A DNA stretch of 64,000 nucleotides from Tamarix chinensis (Eukaryota; Streptophyta; Magnoliopsida; Caryophyllales; Tamaricaceae): positions 67,708,367-67,772,366 of the forward strand of contig CM060173.1 in assembly GCA_030549775.1 (NCBI GenBank), read 5' to 3'. The notes beneath the pieces are model-generated. The model worked only from the letters and a program-made list of their open reading frames with translations. It searched no databases and had not been told where the DNA came from. Position 1 is the stretch's first letter. The number at the start of each line of letters is the position of its first letter. The translations under genes and the position numbers were made by a program. Positions 27,301-34,771 of the stretch are shown piece after piece.

Positions 27301-30300
27301 ATTTCTGCACCTGTTGCCTCATTCCCGTGCAATACACATCCTGCAGTACTCTTCAAAATGTGCATAGAATTCCTGAGTTCCCACCCACTCTGCTGCCATG
27401 GTACACTTTCAATCATGGGGAAACTCTGACTGAATTGTCTGGAAGAACCAGTTGCCCATGAAAGAGAATGTGCCCTTGATGTAGTGAATAATCGATCATG
27501 GATCTTGGATTTGTTTGCTGTTATATTAATCTGAAGTAACCCCCCCTAAAAAAATGGTGATGGTAATCTGTACCTGAACGGATAACCATTAACTCATTCG
27601 TGTCTGAACTCATCATGTACCCGATGGGTCCATTGCCTGATAGATATCCATTAGCTAATGGTTAATCCATTAGCCAATCGATACTTGATCAGTAATCCAT
27701 TACTTGATGAGTAATCTATTACTTGAAATGATATATACTGATTTTTTCTTTATTTTTTTATAATTAAACTTGGGCAAATAATATATTTCCAACTTTAACC
27801 TTATAGTATATTTTTTAATTGAGGTAAAAGAAAAAAGTGATTTTATAGTAGGTAAATAGTATGGATATGGGTATGGATTGGGAAACCCCATACCCATATC
27901 TATACCTGAACTCGACATATATTTTTCTCTCTTGTCCATATTCGTACGCATATCCATATCTAAATATGTGTTCCGGTATCCATTGATTAAAATCTATCAG
28001 ATTTGGGGTAAAACCCATGCAATTAAATATCGGTCCCGATACCCAATATCGGCCGATATTTATCGGATTTTGGGTTGGCCGATACGCGAAATTAGCGATA
28101 CGCGACGGATTTAGAATTTCACATATTTATCAGCGATTTATCAGTTATTGACTGATATTTGCCGATATTCTACTGATATTTACCGATATTTGCCGATATT
28201 TACTGGTATTTGCTAATATTTATTGTGAAAAAAAAAAAAATCACGCTGCGACAACCGCGGCATATAAAATATCGTTCGCGACGCTCCGATACCGCGACCG
28301 CAACCGCAATCGCGACCGCGACCGCGATTTTATTGCTTGGTAAAACCTGCTGTTATTCCATTGCCTCTGGATTTCGGCATTTGTTAATTGCTTAAATCAT
28401 CAGTCACCAATGGTGTCATATGACCATTTTCCTGTGTGACCTGATGGCCCAAAGCTCTAACCACTGATTGTTTGAAACTTGCAGTATTGGATGTGATTGA
28501 GGACAATTTGGTTTTTGAAAAGGCCCATCACAAGGCTCAAGGTGATTTTGTTTAGGCACTTCTTTAGTCCTAGGCAGGGCAACATGAGTGAGGCGTAACT
28601 AAAGTGCACAAGGCGCATTCAGGCATGGGTCTTCTATATTTTGGTTATTAGTAGTGTTTTAAATTCATCATTCAAAATGTTTTACAATTAATATGGTAAT
28701 TATATCTTAGGTTGGGAAGGAAATGGAGGAGGGAAAAAAATATTATGGTAAGGCTAATAGACATCCTTTTGGAAAGGAAATATTTTTTATGAAAGAAAAT
28801 ATCAGACTTTTTTTGGGAGATAAAAAGCATTCACCAAAAAAGAGAAAAGAAAAGAATTTAAATGTGATAGCAGCATATCAAGAAAAGTTGTGGTTCTTCA
28901 CCTGCTCATAAAAAAAAGGGAGAAGGAAATGACACATAAACAGAGAAGGAAAGGACTATTGCAAGCTTCAGGAGAAAATAGAAAAACAGGAGATGGGGAG
29001 GATGATGATGCACTTATAGAAGCTGATGATTTTGAGTATCTTGTTAGTATTAGTAGTACTAAACTCATAGGTTGCTATTTTGTTAAGGATTTTTTTGTGG
29101 TATACTTTTGTTTTTTGAGAACTTAAATCATTTAATCATTTTTAGCTTTCTTTTAAAGTATTTTTGGTGCCTTATTTCTCCTAGGCATGCACCTTCACCT
29201 TGTGCCTATTGCCTAGACCCTAGGACCTCTATTGCCTAGGTATACATTAGGCCTTTTCAAACATTGGGACAATTGCTACATGGATGTAGATGATCTCAGC
29301 TAAACCCCTGGGTTTCATCATGCAAACCTGTAGAAATGGTCAATAAATCTAGTCGTTAATTTACTAGATATTAGGAGAATAAAGTCTCAGTTAGTTAAAC
29401 TGAATAAGGGGCAGAATATTAGAAGTTGTTGCTGCCTATTTCCTAAGATCTGTTATTTTCTATTTGTTAGGATTTTTAGGAGTTTGTTACGGTTGATTAT
29501 ACCTTTTTCTTATCTTCTGCCTATATATAGGTGTATCCGTGTATAATATCAGAAATAAGAGAGAAAAAGTATCCGTTCTTACTCTCCATAACTTTAAAAA
29601 CCCTATGTTCACAACCCATCGCAGAATGTACTCTCAAGTACTTCCATCAGTAACTGCACTCTTAGCGGTGATGCCAGCAACTCAAATTTCTCCACAATTT
29701 CCTCTCCTTAGTTCTCCCACTTAATTGAAAAAATTCTCTTACAATGGGAATCTTTGTGACATGAGCAAAATCAATTGAGCAAAACCTCAAAGCCGAAATG
29801 GTGAAGACATTTTAATTTCTCCTATCTCCGGCTTCTCTGAATCTAGAGTGCGACTCAAGTGGACTACCTCTTGGTCCCAAAGATTCATCCATCCAGATCA
29901 TTACCATCAAAATTGGGAATTTTCAGCCCATCAAAATGGCCTCATCTCAACCTTTTACCAGCATTTACAATGGTTTCTTCTCTCCTTTTTCGCCTCTCCA
30001 CTGATGCGTGCCTTCTGATGCCAGGGGCAGATCCCTCAGGCACTACCTACTTTAGCAGTATTAATGTTTCACTGTGTTAAATTCTGCAGTAGTTCCGACA
30101 CTCTAGCAGTGACAAATCAAAAGCTATGAATGGAAAGAAGGAATGTAGTGTGATAAAGAGAGAGAGATGTATTGGATTTAGTCATGAAATAGGTGGTACA
30201 TCCTGGCATTCAAAGTTCTGGAACCTCCTTCTAATGATCTCCAAGATCGGCCTGCTGTCTCTCAAATCATGCCCTATATATATACCAACGGACTCAGGTG

Positions 30301-33300
30301 TGGCTGCTTCCCATGACACTAACAGAAAAGGATACCTAATAACAAATTACTATGCTCAACTAACCTGGTTCTCACTAGATATAATAACAAGAGAGATGGA
30401 ATAAAAGGGCAAGCAAAATATCAATAAGTAGTAGGCAATAGAGATTGATATCTGCAAGTGTAGGCAATTGCAGTAGCTCCCTCAATGCCTCACTCGCCCC
30501 TTTCATTCCTCTTAACTTACGTGTACTTAACCGGGGTTCCTTAACATATGCCTCTCTGCTCATAGGCCTAACACATTGATTTGTCCATTGATCCCATGTT
30601 GTCCTCCATTGATTCCATACTTCCTTCTAATATTGGTAATCTTTGTAGTTTCAGCCTTCACCATCTCTATTTCCTTGTTCCAATCTGCGTAAGCCACCTC
30701 AAACTTCTCCTCCAATGCCTCAATCTTATTTTGCACCATCTCCTTTCGGCCCAGGATGGAAAAGAGCTCTGATACCAAATGGCGGGTTGTGTTCTGCTTA
30801 TAAAGATAGTTTTGCAAATACCCACAGCAAAGAATTGTCTATGGAGAATGAAACCCGAGTAAGATTTAGAATCAACGACTCAAATAACCTCTGAATCCTT
30901 TCCCTCTTCCAACACACTAGTCCCTACTTAATAACTCCCTAAGACATTGATATCTTCTCTCTTTTTCTCACTCATGACTTAGCAAATAAAAAACCCCCTT
31001 ACTGAAAGGGCAGACATTTTCTAATAACAGAAAATGACAGCCTGCGGTGACTGGGAATAACTGCCAGGAGTATAAATAAGATATATATGTGAGGGAAATC
31101 CAACTTAAGTCATGGTTTGAGTTGTAAATGAGTGGACTTGGCTTAACTCTACCAAATAAAAGATCGGTCCGACTTGGTTGTTTAGGTAAATGAGTTGATC
31201 CCGTTATTTATTTATTTTTTGTTCATTTACTTAAACAAGTCAAGCCCAAGTTAAAAAATGTTTAGTTCAACTCATTTATGGCTTGGATTATGAGTTTGAT
31301 TCAGCTTGCTAAAAGCTCAATTTGGCTTGTTTATTTAGTTAAATAAGCTGAATCCAGACTTTACTTTAGGCTCATTTATTAAGGGAACCAAACTTGAGCC
31401 CGGGGGAGTTCAGCTTGGTTTAGCTCATTTACAACTCTTTTCATAGTCCAAAAGATTTGGTTTTTGACAGAGGGGTTAAAGAAAGAAGGGCTATTTTTGG
31501 ATTTTAAATATATTTAGGCTAGTTGGATGAAAATTGTTGGCAGGAGGATTTCGCAGAGAATTACACAACCTTGAGGTGCCAGGAGAATGTTTTAAATATT
31601 GGGTTAAAGTTTAGAATTGTGCCAAGTGTGGGATTATAAGGTGAATTGTTCATTTTTTTTTTCTTTTCAGGATAGTATCTGTTACCATAATGTTTGTAAA
31701 ATTTTCATGGTCATGAACTGTTACCATAATGTATTGATCAATATGTAACTATTTTTTAATGAATATTTTGTTTTTAATATTTATTTCAATTTTTATTTTA
31801 TATCATCTTAATAGGACAGATAAGTGGGTAACTGTTATCCATCCATTAAAATCCATTGATAAATATTCAAAATATTTGTAAGGTTTTCAAAATATGGTGA
31901 ATAATTTTTGTAGTTGTATTGTGATTATATTTATAATATTTTTAATTTTAGAGGAACAAAGAATAACAAAAATATTATAAGGAATGAATGAAATATGCTG
32001 GCAGTATTAAATGCATAATAATATATTGTACATATTCCACAATAATTTTTTTAATTAATGCGCATTTTTGTTCTGAATTTTATTTTAGATCATCTTTATT
32101 TCAGACATATTTGTGTTGAAATGAAGTTTATATTGAACGATGCCATAATTTTCATAATTAATTCCATTATTAAAGAAGTGAGCTGACAATGGTTCCTTAT
32201 TTATGCATGGCATATTCATACATCACATTTTAAAATTTTGGTGTTCATCAACCGTTTCATAATGTATTGATAAAATTTTAATTGCTCATTATTGTTATGA
32301 AAAATGTAATTTTAAATATTTCATCAGAATTCCTTTTTATTTCATCTTGATTGAACATATATATGAGTAGATATTCTCCACCCATTACTTTGCATTTTTA
32401 CAAGTATTAAAAACAAATGTAAGGCTTTCAAAGTAATAATGATTAAATTTCATAGTTATGTTGTGCTCATATGTGCAGTTTTTACTTTAGACGAACAAAT
32501 AATATAAAAAATGATGCAAGTTATGAATTCTCACGATATTGAATGCGTAACGGATAGTACGCAATGCAAAATATTTGTATGATTTTATATTTTGAAAATA
32601 TTGGCTATATTATTTGTTACCATCATACATTGATCGCTTGCCCCTTATTACTATAAAATTTTATTGCTAATCATTTTTATATTAATGTTATTTTTATGTA
32701 CTAAAATTTGCGCCCATTACAGGAATTTCATTATAAAATTTAAGTTCTTTCTCCAAATTTTGAGGTGGTGATATTTCCTTTTTATACATGGTATATTCAT
32801 TAGTCACTTATTAGGATTTTAATGATCATTTACCATTACCATAAGATATTGATTAATACATTATTACTCAATATTATTATCATAAAAGAATTATTTTAAA
32901 ATATTTTTATGACACTTTTTAAAATCTCTTTAATAGGAAAAATGCATAATTCTCGTGCACTCATTAATTTATAGATTTTTATCAGCATTTTTAATCTATC
33001 TACTAAATTATTTATGCCCATTATTTTTCCACTAAAATTATAAATGAGTAACTGTTACCCTTATGTATTGATTAGTAGTTTATTGAAAATTATTTATTTT
33101 GATAATTTATTTGGAATGATTGTATTGGGACAAATTATATTTTACAAGTTAGTTCAATTCCCATAAAAGTGCGATTGTTTGAAATAATCGTTTATGCTGA
33201 AGTTGTATTCTCAAACTATGACATCCATCTAAAAAAGTTTAGAATTGAACAAAATATTAAATAAATAAATTGAAAAATGCCTCTAGCTTCCATTGGGAGA

Positions 33301-34386
33301 ATTTTGCCAAGGAATGAACTCCACACTGACATCCTCTCTGGTGACAATGTCTCGAGTGTTCAAAGTTCCTCAAATAATAATAAGAAAAAAAAGAATTAAA
33401 CAATATCGAAAATGATAATAATATTACGCAACATAAACAGGAAAATAATTACCACATAAGTTAGTAACAATATTATTAATTTATTTGGAGAGGAAATTGG
33501 TAATGATATTTGAAATAGCAATAGTAGAAACTTCTCTTGCACTTCCCAACAAATCTTCCTCAAGCGACAATTTTGCAAGTCTCTCTTTCATCATTTCCAT
33601 CTCAACATTAAAAGCTTGAAATGTACCGCCCAAAAAATTTACATATGTTTTGTACAAAGTTGAAACCAAAAAAATATTTAGTACTTCGAAATTACTTTTT
33701 TTGGGGGGGGGGATGTAAAATAAAAATGAAATCCATGAGTAGGATTATGTATCAGCTTTAAATATATATATATATATATATATGTTTCAAATTCACAGAA
33801 AATTGAATTATCCAAAACATCTACAAAATTTCTTTCTTCTCTCTTATTATTAAGATTGCCTGTTCTGTCCATATGGATATTAATTATACTATCGAAGTCT
33901 GAAAATGCTTGAATTATTCAATTGGAGTCCCAAAATGCTTTATTTGCTCATTTATTTATTATTGTTTTATTTATTTATTTATTGGCGAAAGGATTGGAAG
34001 CCATGCAGCTTCTTTCTTGCTTGAATCTAAGCTACAACAAGTTCAAGAGTTTTACTGCTCTCGCCCCTCTAAGGCAGCTGATATCATTGAGGGTACTAAA
34101 TATATCACACAATGAGATCGGCGAGCATTACATTGACACAACGAGGTACCTATTCCCTTCCCCGTTGTCTCACACAAAAACGGCTGATTTGAAATTTGAT
34201 GTGGTTGCCGCTGATGGTATCAATATGGTCAAGTACTGGGAGGCATACATCATATTTAATGGCTTGGATCTGACACAGCTTGATATACTTGGGAATGCTG
34301 TTGTAGATGAACATTTTATGTTGTTCTTGCAGAAAATTTTGCCCAGCCTAAAGTGGCTTGATAATAGCAGTGTACACGAGCTGTAA
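3153..34386 (+). CDS. RGTA1: Rab geranylgeranyl transferase alpha subunit (8 exons)
   Basis: Exons: 3153-3268, 3376-3538, 10826-10986, 11064-11168, 19021-19815, 19897-20080, 20576-20762, 33992-34386; together 2106 bp, 701 codons plus stop, close to the family length in plants (about 680). All introns are GT-AG and every join keeps the frame. The start is the only ATG in frame and begins with the conserved MHGRPRK. Five PPTA repeats have key tryptophans at residues 62, 108, 143, 178 and 224. The insert domain covers about 240-440, and leucine-rich repeats about 540-690. By family knowledge, it pairs with a beta subunit and the Rab escort protein to attach geranylgeranyl groups to C-terminal cysteines of Rab GTPases in the cytosol, which vesicle traffic needs. 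No stop or frameshift is seen despite 29 kb of intron. The symbol follows the Arabidopsis homologue; paralogue identity is uncertain. Confidence 0.93.
3269..3375 (+). other. RGTA intron 1 (107 bp) with a 29-base T run
   Basis: Contains an uninterrupted poly-T tract (about 3319-3347). The acceptor is CTCAG at 3371-3375. The nearer CTTGTAG acceptor, ending at 3356, would read into a TGA two codons later, so the downstream CAG must be used. Confidence 0.85.
3376..3538 (+). CDS. RGTA1: RGTA exon 2 (residues 39-93)
   Basis: Encodes the first PPTA repeat with INPELYTAWNYRKLAV, then a linker ending EELRV. The donor is GTT|GTAAGC, in phase 0. Confidence 0.93.
3667..4030 (-). repeat. Copia 3' LTR copy (partly deleted)
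   Basis: Matches 9229-9465 (shared GGATAAT-ATCTAGTAT, AACTTATCGATTGAATT, GAGAAATTGCTGCC) and 10338-10405 (shared TGGAGCAGCAAAAAATCATC). The middle is shorter than in the other copy, even without the nested element, so part has been lost. Confidence 0.8.
4166..4669. repeat. 251-bp tandem duplication
   Basis: Two diverged direct units (4166-4416 and 4417-4669). Both begin CTTGAACTA and end with the shared CCATATAAGGCTATGG and TTAAAAGCATAATAATG. The duplication lies between the copia RNase H region and its 3' LTR. No coding content. Confidence 0.8.
4831..6465 (-). pseudogene. Copia reverse transcriptase and RNase H
   Basis: On the minus strand, around 5720-5860, the RT reads EEIYVKQHEGYVVEDQ and then CRLRKSLYSLK, a classic copia block. 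The catalytic block reads ICLYVDNIIIIG, so the usual YVDD is YVDN. RNase H follows at 5390-4831 with NYVTNNDEVSPIVGYVFIHS. Several stops and a 43-bp duplication break the frame. Confidence 0.82.
5309..5394. repeat. Perfect 43-bp tandem duplication
   Basis: 5309-5351 is repeated exactly at 5352-5394, each beginning CACATAGGCTAAG. It lies within the copia RNase H region. 43 is not a multiple of three, so it shifts the frame. Exact identity implies it arose after most of the element's decay. Confidence 0.92.
6466..7965 (-). pseudogene. Copia gag-pre-integrase and integrase
   Basis: The minus-strand frame at 7965-7573 carries SLHKNLVSSNILNRVSMKLE and then VGRGYLTDNLF, typical of the region before the copia integrase. 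The integrase continues through 7560-7060 (HDRLGHVN-like and PQQNG-like pieces) and resumes at 6680-6466 with TFDCAFIGHA after an inserted element at 6692-7048. Stops and frameshifts are frequent. Confidence 0.78.
6692..7048. mobile_element. hAT-like miniature element inside copia integrase
   Basis: Non-coding, rich in AACCGGTT-like words. It interrupts the integrase reading frame exactly: host codons resume on either side. Flanks AGACATAGT (6683-6691) and AGACATACT (7049-7057) form a near-perfect target duplication of 8-9 bp. The ends are weak inverted repeats (AGTGATTGAAAATTTGGAC against CATTGTTTTAAAA). Confidence 0.72.
8000..8700 (-). pseudogene. Copia gag with zinc knuckle
   Basis: The minus strand reads a copia gag with a decayed zinc knuckle (FGKTSHKAFQYYMRQ) around 8100-8160, then a proline and glutamine-rich tail with two copies of DQGNQTKKAP-like sequence. 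The upstream part fits the gag helical domain (LSGLTSHMREKKENS). Broken by stops and a poly-T run at about 8572-8587. Confidence 0.65.
9229..10410 (-). repeat. Copia 5' LTR with nested element
   Basis: Begins TGTAGGATAAT and ends GACATTACA in plus orientation, so the minus-strand LTR has TG...CA ends. It is homologous to 3667-4030 at both ends. About 530 bp (9466-9995) is a later insertion of a different repeat family. Confidence 0.75.
9466..9995. mobile_element. hAT-like miniature element (AAGGC family), copy 1
   Basis: Starts CTATTGTTTGAAAAGGC and ends with a decayed inverted copy (CTCTTTTAAAACGAATG). The interior is rich in CTAGGCAAGG and AAGGCGCA-like words near both ends. It matches copy 2 at 28509-29266 in ends and style. 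I could not find a clean target duplication. Confidence 0.6.
10826..10986 (+). CDS. RGTA1: RGTA exon 3 (residues 94-147)
   Basis: Encodes the second (NPKAYGAWYHRKWVLSKGH) and third (IDSRNFHAWNYRR) PPTA repeats. Acceptor TTTTAG, donor CGCAG|GTAAG. It ends two bases into an arginine codon. Confidence 0.94.
10987..11063 (+). other. RGTA intron 3 (77 bp)
   Basis: Short, T-rich and element-free. Donor GTAAGA, acceptor ATAATAG. Confidence 0.9.
11064..11168 (+). CDS. RGTA1: RGTA exon 4 (residues 147-182)
   Basis: Encodes FVAALKNISEEDELKY and the fourth PPTA repeat, NLSNYSAWHNR. The donor is CGTAG|GTATGG, phase 2. Confidence 0.94.
11320..11740 (-). repeat. LTR-like repeat, copy A
   Basis: Shares an ordered set of words with 17990-18330 (GGCCT-TTTATAG-CATACAACC and following). 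On the minus strand it carries a TATA box (CTATAAAGAGGCC). It also contains a direct repeat of about 35 bp at 11497 and 11695 (core ACAATAAAGTGCTATATATA). Read as one LTR of a decayed minus-strand element filling intron 4; no internal coding was recognised. Confidence 0.45.
14400..15000 (+). pseudogene. Decayed Harbinger-type Myb/SANT protein gene
   Basis: The plus strand reads VTWTKEEDAILATS (about 14454-14495), the start of a Myb/SANT-like domain. After frame changes come YQKFADAYNQDVMNKAYEFY and then YMWEILRNESRWRAMYLDE. This order fits the Myb-like companion protein of PIF/Harbinger transposons, or the related plant genes often annotated as 'glutathione S-transferase T3-like'. It carries at least two frameshifts and several stops. 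No transposase was recognised nearby. Confidence 0.45.
15290..16560. repeat. Dispersed repeat, copy 1 (shared with 22440-23300)
   Basis: Non-coding. Shares an ordered set of words with 22440-23300: TTGACTATCTAAAT near the start, a CTAATTC-ATCCTA block, a CATG-ATAATTGTA-like block and a final A-rich AGAGAAAGAGAAG-like stretch. It resembles the long untranslated or LTR parts of plant LTR elements, but the class is unsure. Confidence 0.4.
17990..18330 (-). repeat. LTR-like repeat, copy B
   Basis: The counterpart of 11320-11740. Its minus strand has TATAAATAGGCCAAGG, a good LTR-style TATA box. The two copies are strongly diverged, implying an old insertion. Confidence 0.45.
19021..19815 (+). CDS. 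RGTA1: RGTA exon 5 (residues 182-447)
   Basis: The largest exon. It opens SILLSNLIKQRAEGFFP, carries the fifth PPTA repeat (TDPDDQSGWFYHLWLL) and then most of the insert domain that separates the PPTA and LRR parts in plant and animal RabGGT alpha chains. The acceptor CTTTGCAG sets the start; the open frame extends upstream into the intron but is not homologous there. Donor AATTG|GTGAGC. Confidence 0.94.
19816..19896 (+). other. RGTA intron 5 (81 bp)
   Basis: Short, T-rich, donor GTGAGC, acceptor TTTGTAG. Confidence 0.92.
19897..20080 (+). CDS. RGTA1: RGTA exon 6 (residues 447-508)
   Basis: Encodes KIGKLTLARLLTALG, strongly conserved in plant RGTA, and ends YYKDEYSLTLLRE. The donor GAG|GTGAGA is in phase 0. 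Confidence 0.94.
20081..20575 (+). other. RGTA intron 6 (495 bp)
   Basis: No transposon sequence recognised. Donor GTGAGA, acceptor CTTGTAG. Confidence 0.85.
20576..20762 (+). CDS. RGTA1: RGTA exon 7 (residues 509-571)
   Basis: Opens VTSSRDSLLRHC and encodes the first leucine-rich repeats (LNNLNLSRIGSIEQF, VQMLDLSHNELG). The donor GAAG|GTATGT leaves one base, completed as GGA (Gly) by exon 8. Confidence 0.93.
22440..23300. repeat. Dispersed repeat, copy 2 (shared with 15290-16560)
   Basis: Opens with CTCATGGGGACTAGG and TTGACTATCTAAAT, then follows the same order of words as copy 1 in intron 4. Non-coding and strongly diverged. Confidence 0.4.
23803..24047. mobile_element. hAT-like miniature element with CAGGG ends
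   Basis: 245 bp, beginning CAGGGACTGG and ending CCAGCCCTG, which are imperfect inverted repeats. The interior repeats GGACTGGAA and AACCCGG words. CAGGG termini are typical of hAT elements. I see no exact 8-bp target duplication. Confidence 0.55.
24507..24861 (-). repeat. Chromovirus 3' LTR
   Basis: In plus orientation it runs TGTTCTACATC...GAAGCTCA, so TG...CA ends. On the minus strand it directly follows a purine-rich tract (AGAGAAGGGAAC) after the end of the integrase-chromodomain frame. It is homologous to 30788-31460 (shared TAACAGAAAATGACAGC, GGGAATAACT, GGAAATCCAA). It carries the empty site for the element at 31117-31439. Confidence 0.68.
24862..25820 (-). pseudogene. Chromovirus integrase C-terminus and chromodomain
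   Basis: The minus strand reads HLQADGKAE, GDWVYCHKILANG and then KLAPRIFGPYHIATKVGDVA with YPIFHASVLK, the usual C-terminal part of gypsy integrase. About 25100-24905 reads a chromodomain: QLEILIKWKELPHFESPWNN, a stop, then GKGIDRLLIKK. The chromodomain marks it as a chromovirus. Stops and a 33-bp duplication (25681-25744) disable it. Confidence 0.8.
25681..25744. repeat. 33-bp tandem duplication in integrase
   Basis: The unit ATACCTCAAAGCTGTTCCCT plus 13 further bases starts at 25681 and again at 25714, with one or two changes at the end. 33 is a multiple of three, so the duplication alone keeps frame. Confidence 0.85.
26180..26808 (-). pseudogene. Chromovirus gag remnant and primer-binding site
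   Basis: The minus strand reads SEYLELFQTQASALQG, then after a stop LVSTFLNGLKPAIRMEARIM and LSKIIEVAQR, the conserved gypsy gag core. Upstream of gag, 26797-26808 on the minus strand reads TGGTAGCAGAGC, one base from the initiator-Met tRNA primer site. No protease or RT is found between this gag and the integrase at 25820, so the middle of the element is deleted. Confidence 0.72.
27864..27900. repeat. Perfect 13-bp inverted repeat
   Basis: GATATGGGTATGG (27864-27876) and CCATACCCATATC (27888-27900) with an 11-base loop. It lies in a stretch (about 27560-27960) rich in ATCCATTA and GGATATGG words, probably a miniature element whose ends I could not fix. Confidence 0.7.
28010..28330. repeat. 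CG-rich simple repeats: CGATATTTGC-type and GCGACC-type arrays
   Basis: 28150-28222 repeats GATATTTGCC/GATATTTACT units of 11-15 bases. 28280-28325 is a hexamer-like array of GCGACCGCAACC units. Both are unusually rich in CG dinucleotides for this AT-rich, TE-filled intron. No gene is supported; the open frame there is a by-product of the repeat. Confidence 0.7.
28509..29266. mobile_element. hAT-like miniature element (AAGGC family), copy 2
   Basis: 758 bp with terminal inverted repeats (TTTGAAAAGGCC at 28514-28525 and its reverse complement at 29250-29261) and a perfect 8-bp target duplication GGACAATT (28501-28508, 29267-29274). Subterminal CCTAGGCA words are shared with copy 1 at 9466-9995. 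The interior has no intact transposase. Confidence 0.8.
29270..29760 (+). repeat. Possible LTR, plus orientation
   Basis: Carries an LTR-like promoter arrangement (CTGCCTATATATAGGTGTAT, then AAATAAGAGAGAAA). No partner copy or flanking duplication was found. 29761-30125 has nothing recognised. Confidence 0.3.
30126..30425 (-). repeat. LTR-like remnant related to the chromovirus LTRs
   Basis: Minus-strand TATA (GGTATATATATAGGGC). Loose order of shared words with 24507-24861 (ACCTCC, TCTCAAAT, TAACAGAAAA, TAATAAC-AATTACT). Possibly the other LTR of the partial element at 30426-31460. Confidence 0.35.
30426..30778 (-). pseudogene. Chromovirus gag N-terminus with intact primer-binding site
   Basis: 30767-30778 on the minus strand is TGGTATCAGAGC, the exact initiator-Met tRNA primer site. 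Downstream, the minus frame reads MVQNKIEALEEKFEVAYADW and KEIEMVKAE, a charged coiled-coil start typical of gypsy gag. The frame is lost by about 30550 and no further gag is seen. Confidence 0.65.
30788..31460 (-). repeat. Chromovirus 5' LTR with nested element
   Basis: Ends about 10 bp from the primer site at 30767-30778. Homologous to 24507-24861 along its length, except for an insertion at 31117-31439. The outer edge is approximate. Confidence 0.65.
31117..31439. mobile_element. hAT-like miniature element in the LTR
   Basis: Terminal repeats GAGTTGTAAATGAG (31119-31132) and CTCATTTACAACTC (31424-31437) are a perfect 14-bp inverted pair. Flanks GTCATGGT and TTCATAGT are a decayed 8-bp target duplication. 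The related LTR at 24507-24861 continues across this point without the insertion (about 24840-24850). Non-coding. Confidence 0.8.
31650..33110. repeat. Diverged tandem-like AT-rich block
   Basis: The phrase TACCATAATGTATTGAT and variants recur at about 31729, 32253, 32620, 32838 and 33052. Each copy has related sequence around it (TTTTATTTCATCTT-ATTG). Spacing is irregular (about 210-520 bp). The copies are old and no coding is seen. Confidence 0.45.
33992..34386 (+). CDS. RGTA1: RGTA exon 8 (residues 571-701, stop)
   Basis: Opens GLEAMQLLSCLNLSYN, continues the leucine-rich repeats (LRVLNISHNEIGE, LDLTQLDILGN) and ends LPSLKWLDNSSVHEL with TAA. The acceptor GCGAAAG at 33991 is the only one that restores frame and homology. 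The C-terminus matches the family in length. Confidence 0.93.
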
Positions 34387-34771
34387 TCTCCCCACCCTCT
34401 TTCTTGAATGTTTTTAGTTGCAAATGGTTCATCTAATTTCTGTGGTTATGGAAATTTCTAGCTTGTACTCTTATCTACTTTTATCGCTGACATTCTTTGT
34501 GTGGAAAGTGTCCTGTCATGGAGTATTTTATTTATTTATTATATTTTTATACTAAAAGTGGATTTGTCGTGCTTGAATGTGGTTATAGAAACCCAGATGG
34601 TTATGCGAAAACTTATGAGGTGTAATCTCTTTGGTGCAATTGTTTTTTTCCCTTCGTAAGATAATGAAAAAATCAATTGATATACATGAAAACATGGAAA
34701 TAATACTAAATTCTCTCATGGCATCAACTTTTTACTGCTGCTGCTAAATTTTGCGATGATCACATCACAAC
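34387..34771 (+). other. 3' flank of RGTA
   Basis: Presumed 3' UTR and flanking sequence. No canonical AATAAA was found, so the polyadenylation site is not placed. Confidence 0.5.

Larger units (their letters stand above)
20763..33991 (+). other. RGTA intron 7 (13,229 bp)
   Basis: The largest intron, inside the LRR coding region. Donor GTATGT, acceptor GCGAAAG after a long TTTA-rich tract. It holds chromovirus pieces and LTRs (24507-31460, all minus), hAT-like elements (23803-24047, 28509-29266, 31117-31439), CG-rich repeats (28010-28330) and a diverged tandem block (31650-33110). 20763-22440 has a run of about 21 A (22320-22341) but nothing else recognised. 33111-33991 is AT-rich with a TA run at 33762-33783. 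Confidence 0.82.

Noticed and set aside
27815..28395. Small tyrosine- or arginine-rich proteins
   Set aside because: Open frames on both strands over simple repeats. No homology, start context or splicing evidence.
33922..33991. Coding sequence upstream of exon 8
   Set aside because: A hydrophobic, T-rich stretch before the acceptor. It is the polypyrimidine tract read as protein, and homology starts only at GLEAMQLL.
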